Below are positions 41,746 to 52,456 of a DNA stretch of 64,000 bases, piece after piece. How positions within the stretch are numbered: position 1 is the first letter of the stretch; the number at the start of each line of letters is the position of its first letter. Made by a program: the position numbers and the translations under genes. This DNA is from Hoyosella sp. YIM 151337 (GTDB lineage: Bacteria; Actinomycetota; Actinomycetes; Mycobacteriales; Mycobacteriaceae), in contig NZ_JAPEIQ010000046.1 of the NCBI RefSeq assembly GCF_026041215.1, forward strand, positions 62,001 through 126,000, given 5' to 3'. Below the pieces are notes generated by a model that was not told the origin of the DNA, searched no databases, and saw only the letters and a list, made by a program, of their open reading frames with translations.

Positions 41746-44700
41746 TCAGTCGGCTGGTGTTTCCTCTTTTGCGCGCTCCGACATGCGCGCCGCAATCCGG
41801 ATCGCAAGCCAGCACGCCGCGATCACAATGGACCACCGGGCCGGTCCCAGCGGACGGCAGCCGAACAGGTAACTGGCGGGCGACTGAACAAGAACGAACA
41901 GCACGAAGGCCGAGACGATTGTCGCCGTGAGAACGGCACGATCGCCTTTCGCGCTCGCCGCCGTCTGCGCCAGCTGAGCGCCCACGAGAGTTGCGAAACC
42001 AACCGACCGCGCTCCGCTGGCTCGGCCGATAGCACGGGCCGCGAGCCAGGCGGACAGCGCTGCCACGGAGGTGGCTGCGGCGCGTGCAATGAGTTCACCG
42101 TTTAGTGCGTTGCCCACAGCTGCGTCAGGTCCTTCTTCGAGCAGCTCGGCTGGGGTGACGTCGCGTGGTGGCCGCGCGGCAAGTGCGAGCGCCGGCGCAA
42201 GATCGGTGAGTAGATTGATGGCGAGGAACTGTCGCGCGTTGAGGCCAGGCTGCGCCGAGAGGAGCGTTGAGCCAAGCGCGTACCCGATCTCACCGAGGTT
42301 GCCGCCGACGAGGAGCGCAACACTCTCGCGTACAGAGCGCCACATGGCCCGGCTTTCGATCACTGCGTCGACGATCGTTTCGATGCGTTCGTCGGTGACA
42401 ACAATGTCAGCGGCTTGTTTGGCTGCGGGAGTGCTATTGGCGCCGAGCGCGATACCCACGTCGGCGAGCCGGATCGCCGGTGCATCGTTCGCGCCATCGC
42501 CTGTCACTGCAATGGCGTTTCCTGCGGCCTGCAGCGCACGCACGATCGCTGCCTTATGCGTCGGCGTCACCCGCGCGAAAACGGCGGACTCCGCGACCAG
42601 CTCCGCAAGTTCCGTGTCGCTCAATGTCTCGACCTCAGGTCCAGTAATCACGCGGCCCGTTGACCGTATGCCGAGCTCGGCCGCAATCGCTTCAGCTGTG
42701 CTGGGATGGTCACCGGTAAGCATGATCGCTTCGACGCCCGCCGCGCGCAGATTCCGGACTGCTTCGGCCGCTGTCGACCGCACCAGATCGCCCAGGCAGA
42801 GTAATCCGGCGAATTCGAGGCGCTCGATACGTTCCGCGTCGAAGTCTTCTCGCTCCGAGGCGTCGCGCTCCGCGACGGCAAGCACGCGAAACCCTTCTGC
42901 CGCAAGCTCGTCGACACGCCCCTGCAGACGTTCCCTCTCCGTGGCAGTCATCTCACGAACCGCACCATCCTCACGGAGCGCGGAGCACCGTGGCAGCACG
43001 GCCTCTGGCGCTCCTTTGACACTGATGATCTGACGGCCATTGGTACGGCCCAGCACCGCGTGAAACCCGCGGTCATAGGCGAAGGGCAGTTCGCGCACCA
43101 TCGTCCAGCCGGGCTCATCGGCTTCACGCACAGTGCCCGTCAATTCGCCGCCGGACACAAGGGCACGGTCTGTACCGTGCCGGAGCTCGCCGGTACTAAC
43201 TGGTGTTGCACGCAGCGCCGCGGCAAGTACCGGCCGCAGACGCTCATCCAGTTCACTAAGCGGCTTATCGGTAGCTGCGTCGCTGATCTTGCGCAGTTCG
43301 ATCCGGCCCTCAGTGAGGGTCCCAGTTTTGTCGAAACACACCATGCTGACCCGGCCCAGCGCCTCGAGAGTGCGCGGCGCCCGCACAAGCACGTTGCGGC
43401 GCGAAAGCCGCCGCGCGGCGGCGAGCTGGGCGATGGTGGACGCGAAGGGCAGACCCTCCGGCACCGCAGCAACCGCAAGCGCGACCGCTGAACTGGCCGT
43501 CGCCGAAAGCCGTCCTCGCAGCAAACCTATGCCAAGCATCGCGGCTGCGGCGCCCACCGACACGCGTATCGAGGTCGCAGTCAGCGTGCGCAGCTGGGCC
43601 TCGACTCCGCCCGGCAGACTGCCTTCTCCAAGCAGAGCACTGCTGCGCCCCGCTTCCGTGGCATCCCCGACGGAGACGACGACCGCAGTCGCGGCACCGG
43701 CGATCACAGATGTGCCCGCGTAGAGCATGCTGGCCCGCTCGGCGAGGTCATCGGCATCAACCGGTGCTGGATTCTTCAGGACCGGCAGGGATTCGCCCGT
43801 CAAACTGGACTCGTCAACTTCGAGATGCTCTGCTTCCAGCAACCGGCAGTCCGCTGGCACTGAGTCACCCGCTTCCAGCTTCACGATGTCCCCGGGAACG
43901 AGTTCACTGGCAGGTGCAGTATGTTCCCGGTTATCGCGACGCAGGGTGGCCCGCACCACGCTGGCCTCGGAAAGCGTACGCACCGCGCGGCCAGCCGCCA
44001 GCTTCTGTACGGCACCGAGGATTGCGTTGCCAAGCATGACGACGCTGACGATCACGGCGTCGAAAAGCGATCCGCTCGCCGCCGACATACCCGCGCCTGC
44101 GGCCAGCGGCGCGGTGAGCGGGGTGTCGAGCTCCGACGCGGTCGCGTGCAGCAGACCATTCTGCTGCGATGAGTCATCGTCGTCCCCGTTGGTCTGGCGC
44201 TCTGCCACCTGCTCTGCCCGAAGTCCGGACATATCGGTACGCAGTGCTTCGAGCGCCTCTGCAACGGCCATCGCATGCCACGGTGTCGCGTCACGCTGCG
44301 CGGGCGGACGGCGATGGGTGAGCCCCCGCACTGACCAGACACTCGCCATCATCGCCACAAAAGCTGACACAGCGACGGGCAGCGCACCACGGCGGTACGC
44401 ACCCCGCTCGGGCCCTAACAGGCCCAGCACGGCACCGCACAAAGACCCGAGCATCGCCAGCTGCACGCTGCGGTTGCTGCTTACCCGCGCGACAGTGCAG
44501 GCTTTGAGGAGCAACCACGCATCTTCGAGGCCGGGACCGCAGAGGACGTCGGCAGCCCATGGCGGATGCTGGTCTTCCGTGATGATCCCGATCGCGCAGT
44601 CCGCAGCAGCGAAAGCAGGATCATTCCGGTCACCGACTAGAGCCACGACATGGCCATTGGCCTGCAAGTCATGCACGGACGACGCCAGGTGCGAACCTCC

Positions 44701-45867
44701 CCCGATGCTGTCGTCCGCACCAACACGCTCCGCTAACCCGGAAGACTTCGGTGACACCACAACTTTGCCCGCTGAATGGGCCGCTGCCATGACAGCCTCA
44801 CTGAGGGGATTGAGTTCGCCGGTTTCACGCGACGCCAGCGCGCCCGCATCGATCACGACGGTATCGACGCGATCGAGACATCGCAGTGCCGCTGGGTGGC
44901 GCACCAGGGCGCCGCGCACCGACAGCGTCCGCCCGAGTTCAGCGATGAAGGCGTCGGACCCCATCTTGGCGGGTTTCGGATCACCGATGACAACCGCACG
45001 GGCAGCTTTGCGCACGTTCCCCAGCTGCAGCAGCGCCGCAGCGGCCGCGGTCGCGTCGGTGACGGTACTTGCCCGCTGCATATATGTCTCGATGGGCCCG
45101 GCAGGGAGCGGGACGGGCCGCGCGGATGGGGGTTCCTGTGCACGAGCTGAAGACAACCGCGAAGTGGCGGTGAGTTCGTGTGACCGCTGCTCCCACGTCC
45201 GTCGGCGCGCAAGTGCCGCTGGCAGCTCGACAGCACGCAAACCGGCGTCGGCGAGCGACGAGATGGGGCTGTGCGCCGCAGCGCCGATCGCCGACGCGGC
45301 CAGTGACAGCATCATTTCAACGCGTTCCGGACCGAACCGATCCTCAAGGCGCTGGCGGACCCCTGGCAGCAGGTCCAGGCCTGCGACGAGCGCCATCGTT
45401 TCCGGCGGCAACGACACCGGCAGAACCCGTCCGAGCACTCCCAGAGTCGCACCGACGGCGTCACCAGCTAGCTCGATCAATCCATCCAGCACTGGCTCGA
45501 AGCCGCCTGGGTGCAGCGGGCGATCCCGCGGCAGGTCATTCGCGCCGTAATCGTGTTCTACGCGTTGAACTGTGTCGCGCAAGTCCGCGAGCGAAGCAGT
45601 GTCATCATGTTCGGCGATGACATCGCCGAGGATGCCGTTGACGGCCACCCAGCGAACACCTTGGAGAGCTCCCACTTCACGTTTGAGTGCTGCGAGATAG
45701 CTCGCGGGCGCGTCGGCACGGTGTGTACCGCGCGCCTCGATATGGACGCGCTGGGCATTCGCCCACACTTGACGGCCCGCCATGACGTTGCCAGCTGCGT
45801 GCACAGTGTCCACAGCGAGGGCGGATACGAAGCGAATGCCTGAGGCTATTCCGAACATGGGCATCAA
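41746..45867 (-). CDS. ctpI: Giant CtpI-like P-type cation ATPase
   Basis: 1373 residues. The C-terminal 700 or so are a complete P-type ATPase: TGES (about 690), phosphorylation site DKTGTLTEG with Asp about 846, a cation-channel helix, and GDGANDAPAIRLADVG with Asp about 1124. The 600-residue N-terminus is unusual and shows a second degenerate HAD/P-ATPase-like half (DRNDPAFAAADCAIGIIT, AVVIGDPKPAKMG), as in mycobacterial CtpI. The transported ion is not known; P2-type motif order suggests Ca2+, Mg2+ or Mn2+ rather than a heavy metal, since no CPx motif is visible. Confidence 0.88.
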   Translation of the reverse strand: MMPMFGIASGIRFVSALAVDTVHAAGNVMAGRQVWANAQRVHIEARGTHRADAPASYLAALKREVGALQGVRWVAVNGILGDVIAEHDDTASLADLRDTVQRVEHDYGANDLPRDRPLHPGGFEPVLDGLIELAGDAVGATLGVLGRVLPVSLPPETMALVAGLDLLPGVRQRLEDRFGPERVEMMLSLAASAIGAAAHSPISSLADAGLRAVELPAALARRRTWEQRSHELTATSRLSSARAQEPPSARPVPLPAGPIETYMQRASTVTDATAAAAALLQLGNVRKAARAVVIGDPKPAKMGSDAFIAELGRTLSVRGALVRHPAALRCLDRVDTVVIDAGALASRETGELNPLSEAVMAAAHSAGKVVVSPKSSGLAERVGADDSIGGGSHLASSVHDLQANGHVVALVGDRNDPAFAAADCAIGIITEDQHPPWAADVLCGPGLEDAWLLLKACTVARVSSNRSVQLAMLGSLCGAVLGLLGPERGAYRRGALPVAVSAFVAMMASVWSVRGLTHRRPPAQRDATPWHAMAVAEALEALRTDMSGLRAEQVAERQTNGDDDDSSQQNGLLHATASELDTPLTAPLAAGAGMSAASGSLFDAVIVSVVMLGNAILGAVQKLAAGRAVRTLSEASVVRATLRRDNREHTAPASELVPGDIVKLEAGDSVPADCRLLEAEHLEVDESSLTGESLPVLKNPAPVDADDLAERASMLYAGTSVIAGAATAVVVSVGDATEAGRSSALLGEGSLPGGVEAQLRTLTATSIRVSVGAAAAMLGIGLLRGRLSATASSAVALAVAAVPEGLPFASTIAQLAAARRLSRRNVLVRAPRTLEALGRVSMVCFDKTGTLTEGRIELRKISDAATDKPLSELDERLRPVLAAALRATPVSTGELRHGTDRALVSGGELTGTVREADEPGWTMVRELPFAYDRGFHAVLGRTNGRQIISVKGAPEAVLPRCSALREDGAVREMTATERERLQGRVDELAAEGFRVLAVAERDASEREDFDAERIERLEFAGLLCLGDLVRSTAAEAVRNLRAAGVEAIMLTGDHPSTAEAIAAELGIRSTGRVITGPEVETLSDTELAELVAESAVFARVTPTHKAAIVRALQAAGNAIAVTGDGANDAPAIRLADVGIALGANSTPAAKQAADIVVTDERIETIVDAVIESRAMWRSVRESVALLVGGNLGEIGYALGSTLLSAQPGLNARQFLAINLLTDLAPALALAARPPRDVTPAELLEEGPDAAVGNALNGELIARAAATSVAALSAWLAARAIGRASGARSVGFATLVGAQLAQTAASAKGDRAVLTATIVSAFVLFVLVQSPASYLFGCRPLGPARWSIVIAACWLAIRIAARMSERAKEETPAD

Positions 45868-46030
45868 CCTGTTGCTAACTCCACCGCCACGCCGGCGGCG
45901 CCGAATGATGAGTTACGCGTGCCCGGCAGGCGCCGCGCTAAACACCAGTCCGCTTGCTGCATTTTGAATGGCGGGACATTCGCGGGACCATCGTTGTAGT
46001 GTTTGCGTCCCGAAGAAAGGTCCAGTGCAG

Positions 46031-47206
46031 GTGGCAGAGGTCTCCGTCATGCCCGTGGCGCCAGCGTCCCGGCTCCGCATCGGTCCGCTTGAGCTGGGCA
46101 GCCCCGTAGTCCTCGCACCCATGGCGGGCATCACCAACGTGGCCTTTCGCACGTTGTGCCGTGAGATCGAGACCGCGAAGATGGGCAGCACGGCGGGCCT
46201 TTACGTGTGCGAGATGGTGACCGCACGCGCACTGGTGGAGCGCAACGAAGCCACCATGCATATGACGACGTTCGGGCCCACAGAGACCCCGCGCTCGCTT
46301 CAGCTGTACACCGTTGACCCGAAGTACACCTACGAGGCTGCCCGGATGATCGCGCAGGAAGATCTGGCCGATCACATCGACATGAATTTCGGTTGCCCGG
46401 TTCCCAAGGTGACGCGCAAAGGTGGCGGCGCCGCCATTCCGTACAAGCGCAATCTGTTCGGCCAGATCGTGGCTGCAGCAGTCCGGGCGACTGAGGGCAC
46501 CCAGATACCCGTCACGGTGAAGTTCCGGGTTGGCATTGACGCGGAGCACCATACGCACCTCGACGCCGGCCGGATTGCCGCCGCTGAAGGAGCCGCGGCA
46601 GTTGCGCTGCATGCACGCACCGCGGCGCAGCGCTACTCGGGAACCGCGGACTGGGACGAGATCACACGGCTGAAAGAACACGTCACTGAGGTCCCTGTTC
46701 TCGGCAACGGTGACATCTTCAGCGCCGAAGACGCTGCGCGCATGATGGCACAGACCGGCTGTGACGGTGTGGTCGTGGGCCGGGGCTGTCTCGGACGGCC
46801 CTGGCTGTTCGCTGAATTGAGCGCTGCGCTCAATGATCGACCCATGCCGACGGCGCCCGATTTGGGCGAAGTGGCGAAAATCATGTACCGGCACGCGCAA
46901 TTGCTGGCGGATCACTTCGGGGAATTCAAGGGACTACGCGAAATCCGCAAGCACATCGCCTGGTACCTGCGCGGGTTCCCCGTGGGGTCGGAGCTCCGTT
47001 CAGCACTGGCCCTCGTCACCAGCCTTTCCGAGCTGGAAACGCTGCTTGCGCAGCTTGATTGGGAAGCCCCGTTCCCAGCTGCCGCGGAGGGCCCACGGGG
47101 CCGGCAGGGCTCACCGGCGAAGGTAGTGCTGCCGCATGGCTGGCTGGCCGATCCGTTCGACTGCACTGTGCCAGAGGGTGCGGACGCGATGCATTCCGGC
47201 GGGTAA
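46031..47206 (+). CDS. dus: tRNA-dihydrouridine synthase
   Basis: 391 residues. APMAGITNVAFRTLCREI (about 24), the catalytic Cys motif MNFGCPVPKVTRKGGGAAIP (about 122), KFRVGID, HARTAAQRYSG and the flavin-phosphate site VVGRGCLGRPW (about 262) identify a DusB-type enzyme that reduces uridines in tRNA. The GTG start follows GAAAGG. It is the first gene of the plus-strand block dus-LCP-phoU, matching Rv0823c-Rv0822c-Rv0821c. Confidence 0.93.
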   Translation: MAEVSVMPVAPASRLRIGPLELGSPVVLAPMAGITNVAFRTLCREIETAKMGSTAGLYVCEMVTARALVERNEATMHMTTFGPTETPRSLQLYTVDPKYTYEAARMIAQEDLADHIDMNFGCPVPKVTRKGGGAAIPYKRNLFGQIVAAAVRATEGTQIPVTVKFRVGIDAEHHTHLDAGRIAAAEGAAAVALHARTAAQRYSGTADWDEITRLKEHVTEVPVLGNGDIFSAEDAARMMAQTGCDGVVVGRGCLGRPWLFAELSAALNDRPMPTAPDLGEVAKIMYRHAQLLADHFGEFKGLREIRKHIAWYLRGFPVGSELRSALALVTSLSELETLLAQLDWEAPFPAAAEGPRGRQGSPAKVVLPHGWLADPFDCTVPEGADAMHSGG

Positions 47207-47388
47207 CTAGAGTCGCACAACAACAAAACCGAATCACTAGTATCACAAACAACGCTGCTGCTTCCGAGTGCTCTACCCTCGCGATCAGGTGTCTGCTGAA
47301 CTTCATGTTTAGTCTGGTCAATACGAGTCCGCGTACGCACATGCCCAGTCCGTCGCGGCAGCACCAGTAACGAGGCGAGGATGGACGA

Positions 47389-49005
47389 GTGAGCGAACCG
47401 GACGAAAACGGCGCAGAGCCGCGGTCACGGGCCCTCCCCCAATTCGTGGGAGTCACCGAGAGCCCCGCCCCAGTCCGGAAACGGCGCTCGAAAGCGCTGA
47501 TTGCCGCCCGAGCCCTCGTCACCCTGGTATCGCTCAGCGCGCTGGTGCTTACCGGCACGGTGTGGACATATGTGCGCAGCACCGATTCGGCACTCACTAT
47601 CGTCGACGCCCTTGACCGCAATTCCGGTGATGTCCGCAGCCCTGGGGACCAGGCGGGAGACGAAACATTCCTCGTCGTTGGCGTCGACAACCGGGCCGGT
47701 GAGAACGCCGCCATCGGCGGCACCGGGTGGCAGCACGAAGGTTCTCGGTCCGACACGATCATGCTGGTGAACATCCCCGATGACCGGCACCGGGTGGTCA
47801 TCGTTTCCTTTCCGCGCGACCTGAACATAACGCGGCCAGAGTGCGACCGCTGGGACAACGACTCCGCCACGTACACCGACGAGGTAGTCCCCGAAGAGGA
47901 CAACGTCAAACTCAACAGCGCCTACTACGAAGGCGGGCCGAAGTGCCTCATCCGGACGATCCAGAAGATCTCCGGAATGAACATCACCCGGTTCGTTGGT
48001 ATCGACTTTGTTGGCTTCGAAGCGATGGTGGACACACTCGGCGGCGTCGAAGTCTGCACAACCGAACCGATGTGGGACGAGGAACTCGGCTGGATTCTTC
48101 GTGAAGCAGGGACACAGACCGTCAACGGCGACACCGCGCTGGACTATGTGCGAGCCCGCCGCGTCCCGACCGAGGGCACGAACGACTACGGCCGGATCAA
48201 ACGCCAGCAACTGCTGCTGTCGTCCGTGCTGCGCGAGGCGCTTTCTAACAAGGTGATGTTCGACCCGAGCAAGCTCGGCAAATTCGTCGATGCGTTCACC
48301 ACCCACACTTTCGTCGAAAATGTTGATACGCAGTCGCTGCTCACGCTCGCACGATCGATGCAGGGCGTCGACGCGGGCCGTGTCACCTTCCTCACCATCC
48401 CCACAGCGGGACCCAACGAGTTCATGAATGAAATTCCGCGCGAGGACGACATCAACGCGATCTTCGAGGCAATAATCTACGACCGCCCACTTCCAGGCGA
48501 ATCGTCCGGTGACGCTGAGGATGCCTCGTCGGACCCTCCCGCGACAGACGCGGCCCCGGCGCGCAATGGCGCTGATGCGCACGACCAAACCGGGGAATAC
48601 GAGGCCCAATATCCCAGTCTCGTGTCAGTCCGCGTGGCAAACGGCGCGTTGACCTACGGCTTGGCCAGCAGCACCGCTAGCGTCCTTGCCGGCTACGGCT
48701 TCCAGATCTACAGCGTTGGCGACCATCCGCGAGTGGTGGATGAGACTGTGATTCGCTATTCGCGCGGTAACGAGGCTGCGGCGGCGACACTCGCGTCTTC
48801 CTTCCCCGGCGCGGTGCTGCAGCCGGTCCGTGGGCTCGGAACGATCGTTGAACTAGTGCTTGGGACCGACTTCGACGCCAGCGTGATCGCGCCGGCGGCG
48901 GTGGGCACCCTGCTGCCGATCTCGAGTTCCGGCAGCCTGCAGCCGCATCAGGAACTTCCTGAGGATCTCGACGTAACCAACGCAGGCGACACAACCTGCT
49001 CCTGA
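47389..49005 (+). CDS. LytR-CpsA-Psr (LCP) cell-wall ligase with LytR_C domain
   Basis: 538 residues. Cytoplasmic N-terminus, one membrane helix (about 36-58), then the LCP catalytic domain: FLVVGVDNR (about 100), RSDTIMLVNI, VIVSFPRDLNI (about 143) and the substrate-binding RARRVPTEGTNDYGRIKRQQ (about 260). A C-terminal LytR_C domain follows (VSVRVANGALTYGLASSTAS). Such proteins attach arabinogalactan or other glycopolymers to peptidoglycan. Syntenic with Rv0822c. A 180-bp AT-richer promoter region precedes it. Confidence 0.92.
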   Translation: MSEPDENGAEPRSRALPQFVGVTESPAPVRKRRSKALIAARALVTLVSLSALVLTGTVWTYVRSTDSALTIVDALDRNSGDVRSPGDQAGDETFLVVGVDNRAGENAAIGGTGWQHEGSRSDTIMLVNIPDDRHRVVIVSFPRDLNITRPECDRWDNDSATYTDEVVPEEDNVKLNSAYYEGGPKCLIRTIQKISGMNITRFVGIDFVGFEAMVDTLGGVEVCTTEPMWDEELGWILREAGTQTVNGDTALDYVRARRVPTEGTNDYGRIKRQQLLLSSVLREALSNKVMFDPSKLGKFVDAFTTHTFVENVDTQSLLTLARSMQGVDAGRVTFLTIPTAGPNEFMNEIPREDDINAIFEAIIYDRPLPGESSGDAEDASSDPPATDAAPARNGADAHDQTGEYEAQYPSLVSVRVANGALTYGLASSTASVLAGYGFQIYSVGDHPRVVDETVIRYSRGNEAAAATLASSFPGAVLQPVRGLGTIVELVLGTDFDASVIAPAAVGTLLPISSSGSLQPHQELPEDLDVTNAGDTTCS

Positions 49006-49078
49006 GTTCCACGCTATTCACGTGTCGTTAAGCGCCGGATCGTGCTCAAGGCCCCAATTCGCCGTACTCTAGGGGGTT

Positions 49079-49735
49079 ATGCGGGCTGCTTACACGGAAA
49101 AGATCGCGGACCTCGCGACATCACTGGCCACTATGTGCCGGATGGCGGAGGATGCGATGGGGCAGGCTACCCAGGCGTTGCTTCAAGCCGACCTGCCCAT
49201 AGCTGAAAAGGTCATATCGGATCACGACGCGATGGAGACGCTACGTGCGTCATGCGAGGAGAAGGCTTTCGCGCTGCTAGCCCTCCAAGCGCCGGTCGCA
49301 GGCGATCTCCGGTCCGTGGTTGCGGGCATCCAGGCAGTGAACGACCTCGACCGGATGGGGCGCCTCGCGTTGCATGTGGCGAAGATCACTCGTCGCCGAC
49401 ATCCGAAGCAAGCGCTGCCTGAGGAGGTCAAAGCGTACTTCGCGGAAATGGGCCGCGTAGCGGTTCACTTGGGGAAAGGCGCTGCGGAGGTGCTGGAAAC
49501 GCACGACGCCCAGATGGCTCAAGACCTGCTAGACGAAGACGACGCGATGGACGATCTCCACCGCCACTTGTTCAGCGTCTTGATGGACCGTGAGTGGAAG
49601 CACGGCGTGGCCGCTGCCGTCGACGTCACGCTCCTGGGCCGCTACTACGAGCGCTTTGCCGACCACGCAGTGGAGGTCGCACGCAAGGTGATTTATCTCG
49701 TCACCGGGCGAGTCCCTGAAGACCAGGTGGTGTGA
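49079..49735 (+). CDS. phoU: Phosphate-uptake regulator PhoU/PhoY2
   Basis: 218 residues, two PhoU three-helix bundles. Visible metal-binding pairs: [20 protein letters not shown] (about 40) and [16 protein letters not shown] (about 145), and the second-half [20 protein letters not shown] (about 180). PhoU links the Pst transporter to the SenX3-RegX3-type two-component system. It converges on pstB with an 18-bp gap, as phoY2 does beside phoT. Confidence 0.93.
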   Translation: MRAAYTEKIADLATSLATMCRMAEDAMGQATQALLQADLPIAEKVISDHDAMETLRASCEEKAFALLALQAPVAGDLRSVVAGIQAVNDLDRMGRLALHVAKITRRRHPKQALPEEVKAYFAEMGRVAVHLGKGAAEVLETHDAQMAQDLLDEDDAMDDLHRHLFSVLMDREWKHGVAAAVDVTLLGRYYERFADHAVEVARKVIYLVTGRVPEDQVV

Positions 49736-49753
49736 CGCGGCAAATACGCGTTC

Positions 49754-50530
49754 TTAGCCGAAGCGGCCGGAGATGTAGTCTTCGGTCGCTTTCTTGGAAG
49801 GATTAGAGAAGATCTTCGCGGTGTCATCGATCTCGATGAGCTGACCGGGGCGGCCCTGAGTTTCGAGGTTAAAGAAGGCAGTGCGATCACTCACGCGTGC
49901 AGCTTGCTGCATGTTGTGGGTGACGATGATGATTGTGAAGTCCTTCTTCAGCTCCGTGATCAGATCTTCGATCGCGAGAGTGGAAATCGGGTCGAGCGCC
50001 GAGCACGGCTCGTCCATCAAAAGAACCTCGGGTTCAACCGCCGTAGCTCGTGCGATGCACAGTCGCTGCTGCTGACCACCCGACAGGCTTCCGCCTGGTT
50101 TGTCGAGGCGGTTTTTGACCTCGTCCCATAGGTTTGCGCCGCGCAGCGCTTTCTCCGCGACCTCGTCGAGTGTCTTCTTGTTGCGCTGACCCTGCAGCTT
50201 CAGGCCCGCGATGACGTTGTCACGGATCGACATCGTCGGGAAGGGGTTTGGACGCTGGAAAACCATCCCGATAGTGCGTCGCACACCCACCGGATCGATG
50301 CCGTTATCGTAGATGTCCTGACCGTCGAGCATCACAGCACCGTCGACACGTGCGCCGGGCGTCACCTCGTGCATACGGTTCAGCGAACGCAGCACCGTCG
50401 ACTTACCGCAGCCGGACGGCCCGATGAACGCCGTGACGCTCTTCGGTGCCACCGACAGCGTGACGTCCGATACGGCGTGGAATTTGCCGTAGTAAATGTT
50501 CAAGTCTTTGAGATCTACACGCTTCGCCAT
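49754..50530 (-). CDS. pstB: Phosphate ABC transporter ATPase PstB
   Basis: 258 residues. Walker [12 protein letters not shown] (about 37), Q-loop [11 protein letters not shown], signature [15 protein letters not shown] (about 150) and Walker [15 protein letters not shown] (about 170). ATG 50530 starts the normal [18 protein letters not shown]-terminus; the frame upstream is a shadow. Last gene of pstSCAB. Confidence 0.96.
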   Translation of the reverse strand: MAKRVDLKDLNIYYGKFHAVSDVTLSVAPKSVTAFIGPSGCGKSTVLRSLNRMHEVTPGARVDGAVMLDGQDIYDNGIDPVGVRRTIGMVFQRPNPFPTMSIRDNVIAGLKLQGQRNKKTLDEVAEKALRGANLWDEVKNRLDKPGGSLSGGQQQRLCIARATAVEPEVLLMDEPCSALDPISTLAIEDLITELKKDFTIIIVTHNMQQAARVSDRTAFFNLETQGRPGQLIEIDDTAKIFSNPSKKATEDYISGRFG

Positions 50531-50556
50531 GACAACTCCGATGCTTCTAAAGGGCT

Positions 50557-51465
50557 TTACTTGCGGGCGCCGGTGTAACGGCTGATCAGGTTCGCGACCA
50601 CATTCAGTAGCGCGATGATGAGGACGAGGGTGAGCGCAGCTCCCCACAGCCGTTCACGGCCAGGCACCGAAGGGTTGTTGAGTTCGGCGATCATCATGCC
50701 GGGCAGCGAGCCCATTTCGCCTTCCATCATGTTGTAGTTGATGTAGGTCGCATACCCCACGAGGATCAGCAGCGGTGCCGCCTCACCGATCACGCGTGCG
50801 ATCGCGAGCATGAGGCCGGTGATAATCCCCGGCAGTGCGGTCGGAATCACGATCCGCACGATCGTCTTCCACTTGGGAACCCCGAGAGCGTATGACGCCT
50901 CCCGCAGATCCATCGGAACGATCCGCAGCATTTCCTCGCCCGAACGGATCACAATCGGCAGCATGAGGAGCAGCAGAGCCAGCGCTACTGCGAAGCCGGA
51001 CTTACTGAACCCGAACGTTGTAATCCACAGGGCATAGATGAACAGCGCGGCCACGATGGACGGCACGCCGCTCAGAATGTCGACCATGAAGGTGGTGATA
51101 CGGCCGAGCCGCGAACCATTCGCGTACTCGACGAGGTAGATCGACACCATGAGGCCGATCGGGATAGCGAACGCCGCCGCGACCGCTCCCTGCATCAGGG
51201 TGCCGACGATTGCGTGATATGCCCCTCCACCTTCGAAAAACGGCAGCACGCCACGCATTGAGCGAGTGAACCACTCATCGGACGTGAGGGCAGTGAAGCC
51301 GCGGCTGATGACCGTGTACAGCACCCAGATCAGGGGGACCATTGCGACGACAAACGAGGCGAACACCAAGATCGTCGCAAGCGCATTGGTCGCCCGTCGC
51401 CGCGGGGTCAGCGACGGAAAGATCTGCGGGGGTTTGACCGGGCGATCGAGAGTCGTGGTTGTCAT
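50557..51465 (-). CDS. pstA: Phosphate ABC transporter permease PstA
   Basis: 302 residues with six predicted membrane helices and the permease loop [25 protein letters not shown] (about 200). The N-terminus carries about 30 cytoplasmic residues. ATG 51465 lies 1 base after the pstC stop codon, so the genes are coupled. Confidence 0.94.
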   Translation of the reverse strand: MTTTTLDRPVKPPQIFPSLTPRRRATNALATILVFASFVVAMVPLIWVLYTVISRGFTALTSDEWFTRSMRGVLPFFEGGGAYHAIVGTLMQGAVAAAFAIPIGLMVSIYLVEYANGSRLGRITTFMVDILSGVPSIVAALFIYALWITTFGFSKSGFAVALALLLLMLPIVIRSGEEMLRIVPMDLREASYALGVPKWKTIVRIVIPTALPGIITGLMLAIARVIGEAAPLLILVGYATYINYNMMEGEMGSLPGMMIAELNNPSVPGRERLWGAALTLVLIIALLNVVANLISRYTGARK

Positions 51466-51466
51466 G

Positions 51467-52456
51467 TCAGTGCACTCCCTTGCCCTTGACGATCCAGCGG
51501 GCGACCGCATTGACGGCGAACGTCAGGATGAACAACACCAGCCCAGCTGCGATATACGCACCAGCCTGGATTTCGTTGTTGATTTCGGCGTAACCGGAGG
51601 CGATCTTCGACGCGATTGTCTGACCACCCTCGAACAGTGACCAGCGGAAGTCAGATGCCGCGGTCGACAGCACGATGTAGATAGCCATAGTCTCGCCGAG
51701 TGCGCGCCCCAGACCGAGCATCGATCCGCTGACGTAGCCGGATTTGCCGAACGGGATGACCGTGGTTCGGACCACTTCCCATTTCGTGGCACCCAGCGCG
51801 AGCGCTGCTTCGATCTGTGCGACAGGTGTCTGCGCGAAGATTTCGCGGGTGATCGCGGTAATGATGGGCAAGATCATCACTGCCAGTACGATACCGGCGG
51901 TGAAGATCGTGAAACCTGCCTCGACGAGGCCTTCATTCTCCGCGCGGAAGAGGAAGAACCAGCCGAAATTCTCATGCAGGAAGCTCGACACTGGCTTGAG
52001 GGCAGGTGCCAGCACGAGCAGACCCCACAGGCCGTACACCACGGAGGGCACCGCAGCGAGCAGATCCACGAGGTAACCCAAGGACTTCTTCGCGCGTTTC
52101 GGTGCATACTGCGTGATAAAGATCGCGATCCCGAGCGCGACCGGCATCGCGAGCATCAGCGCGAACGCCGAGACAAAAACCGTCACCAGGAACAGGTCGA
52201 AGACGCCAAACGCCAATGAATCGGGGCTGAACGTCCGCCATTCGCGGCTGGTGAGGAAGTTGACCTCGTTCTGCTGGAGCGCAGGGATCGCCCGCCATAG
52301 CAGAAAGACACCGATCGCGGTGATGACCGCGGTAACAAAGATCGCAGCGCCCCGGGCCATGCCCCCGAAGAGGGCATCCCCCGGGCGGGTCGCGCGCCCG
52401 CCCCGCATCCGGGCTTCCACAGGATCAGGGGGCAATTGGTCAACGTTCACGTTCAT
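51467..52456 (-). CDS. pstC: Phosphate ABC transporter permease PstC
   Basis: 329 residues, six predicted membrane helices, and the permease loop IEAALALGATKWEVVRTTVIPFGK (about 235). It overlaps pstS by 4 bp. GDALFGGMARGAAIFVTAVI marks the first membrane helix. Confidence 0.94.
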   Translation of the reverse strand: MNVNVDQLPPDPVEARMRGGRATRPGDALFGGMARGAAIFVTAVITAIGVFLLWRAIPALQQNEVNFLTSREWRTFSPDSLAFGVFDLFLVTVFVSAFALMLAMPVALGIAIFITQYAPKRAKKSLGYLVDLLAAVPSVVYGLWGLLVLAPALKPVSSFLHENFGWFFLFRAENEGLVEAGFTIFTAGIVLAVMILPIITAITREIFAQTPVAQIEAALALGATKWEVVRTTVIPFGKSGYVSGSMLGLGRALGETMAIYIVLSTAASDFRWSLFEGGQTIASKIASGYAEINNEIQAGAYIAAGLVLFILTFAVNAVARWIVKGKGVH

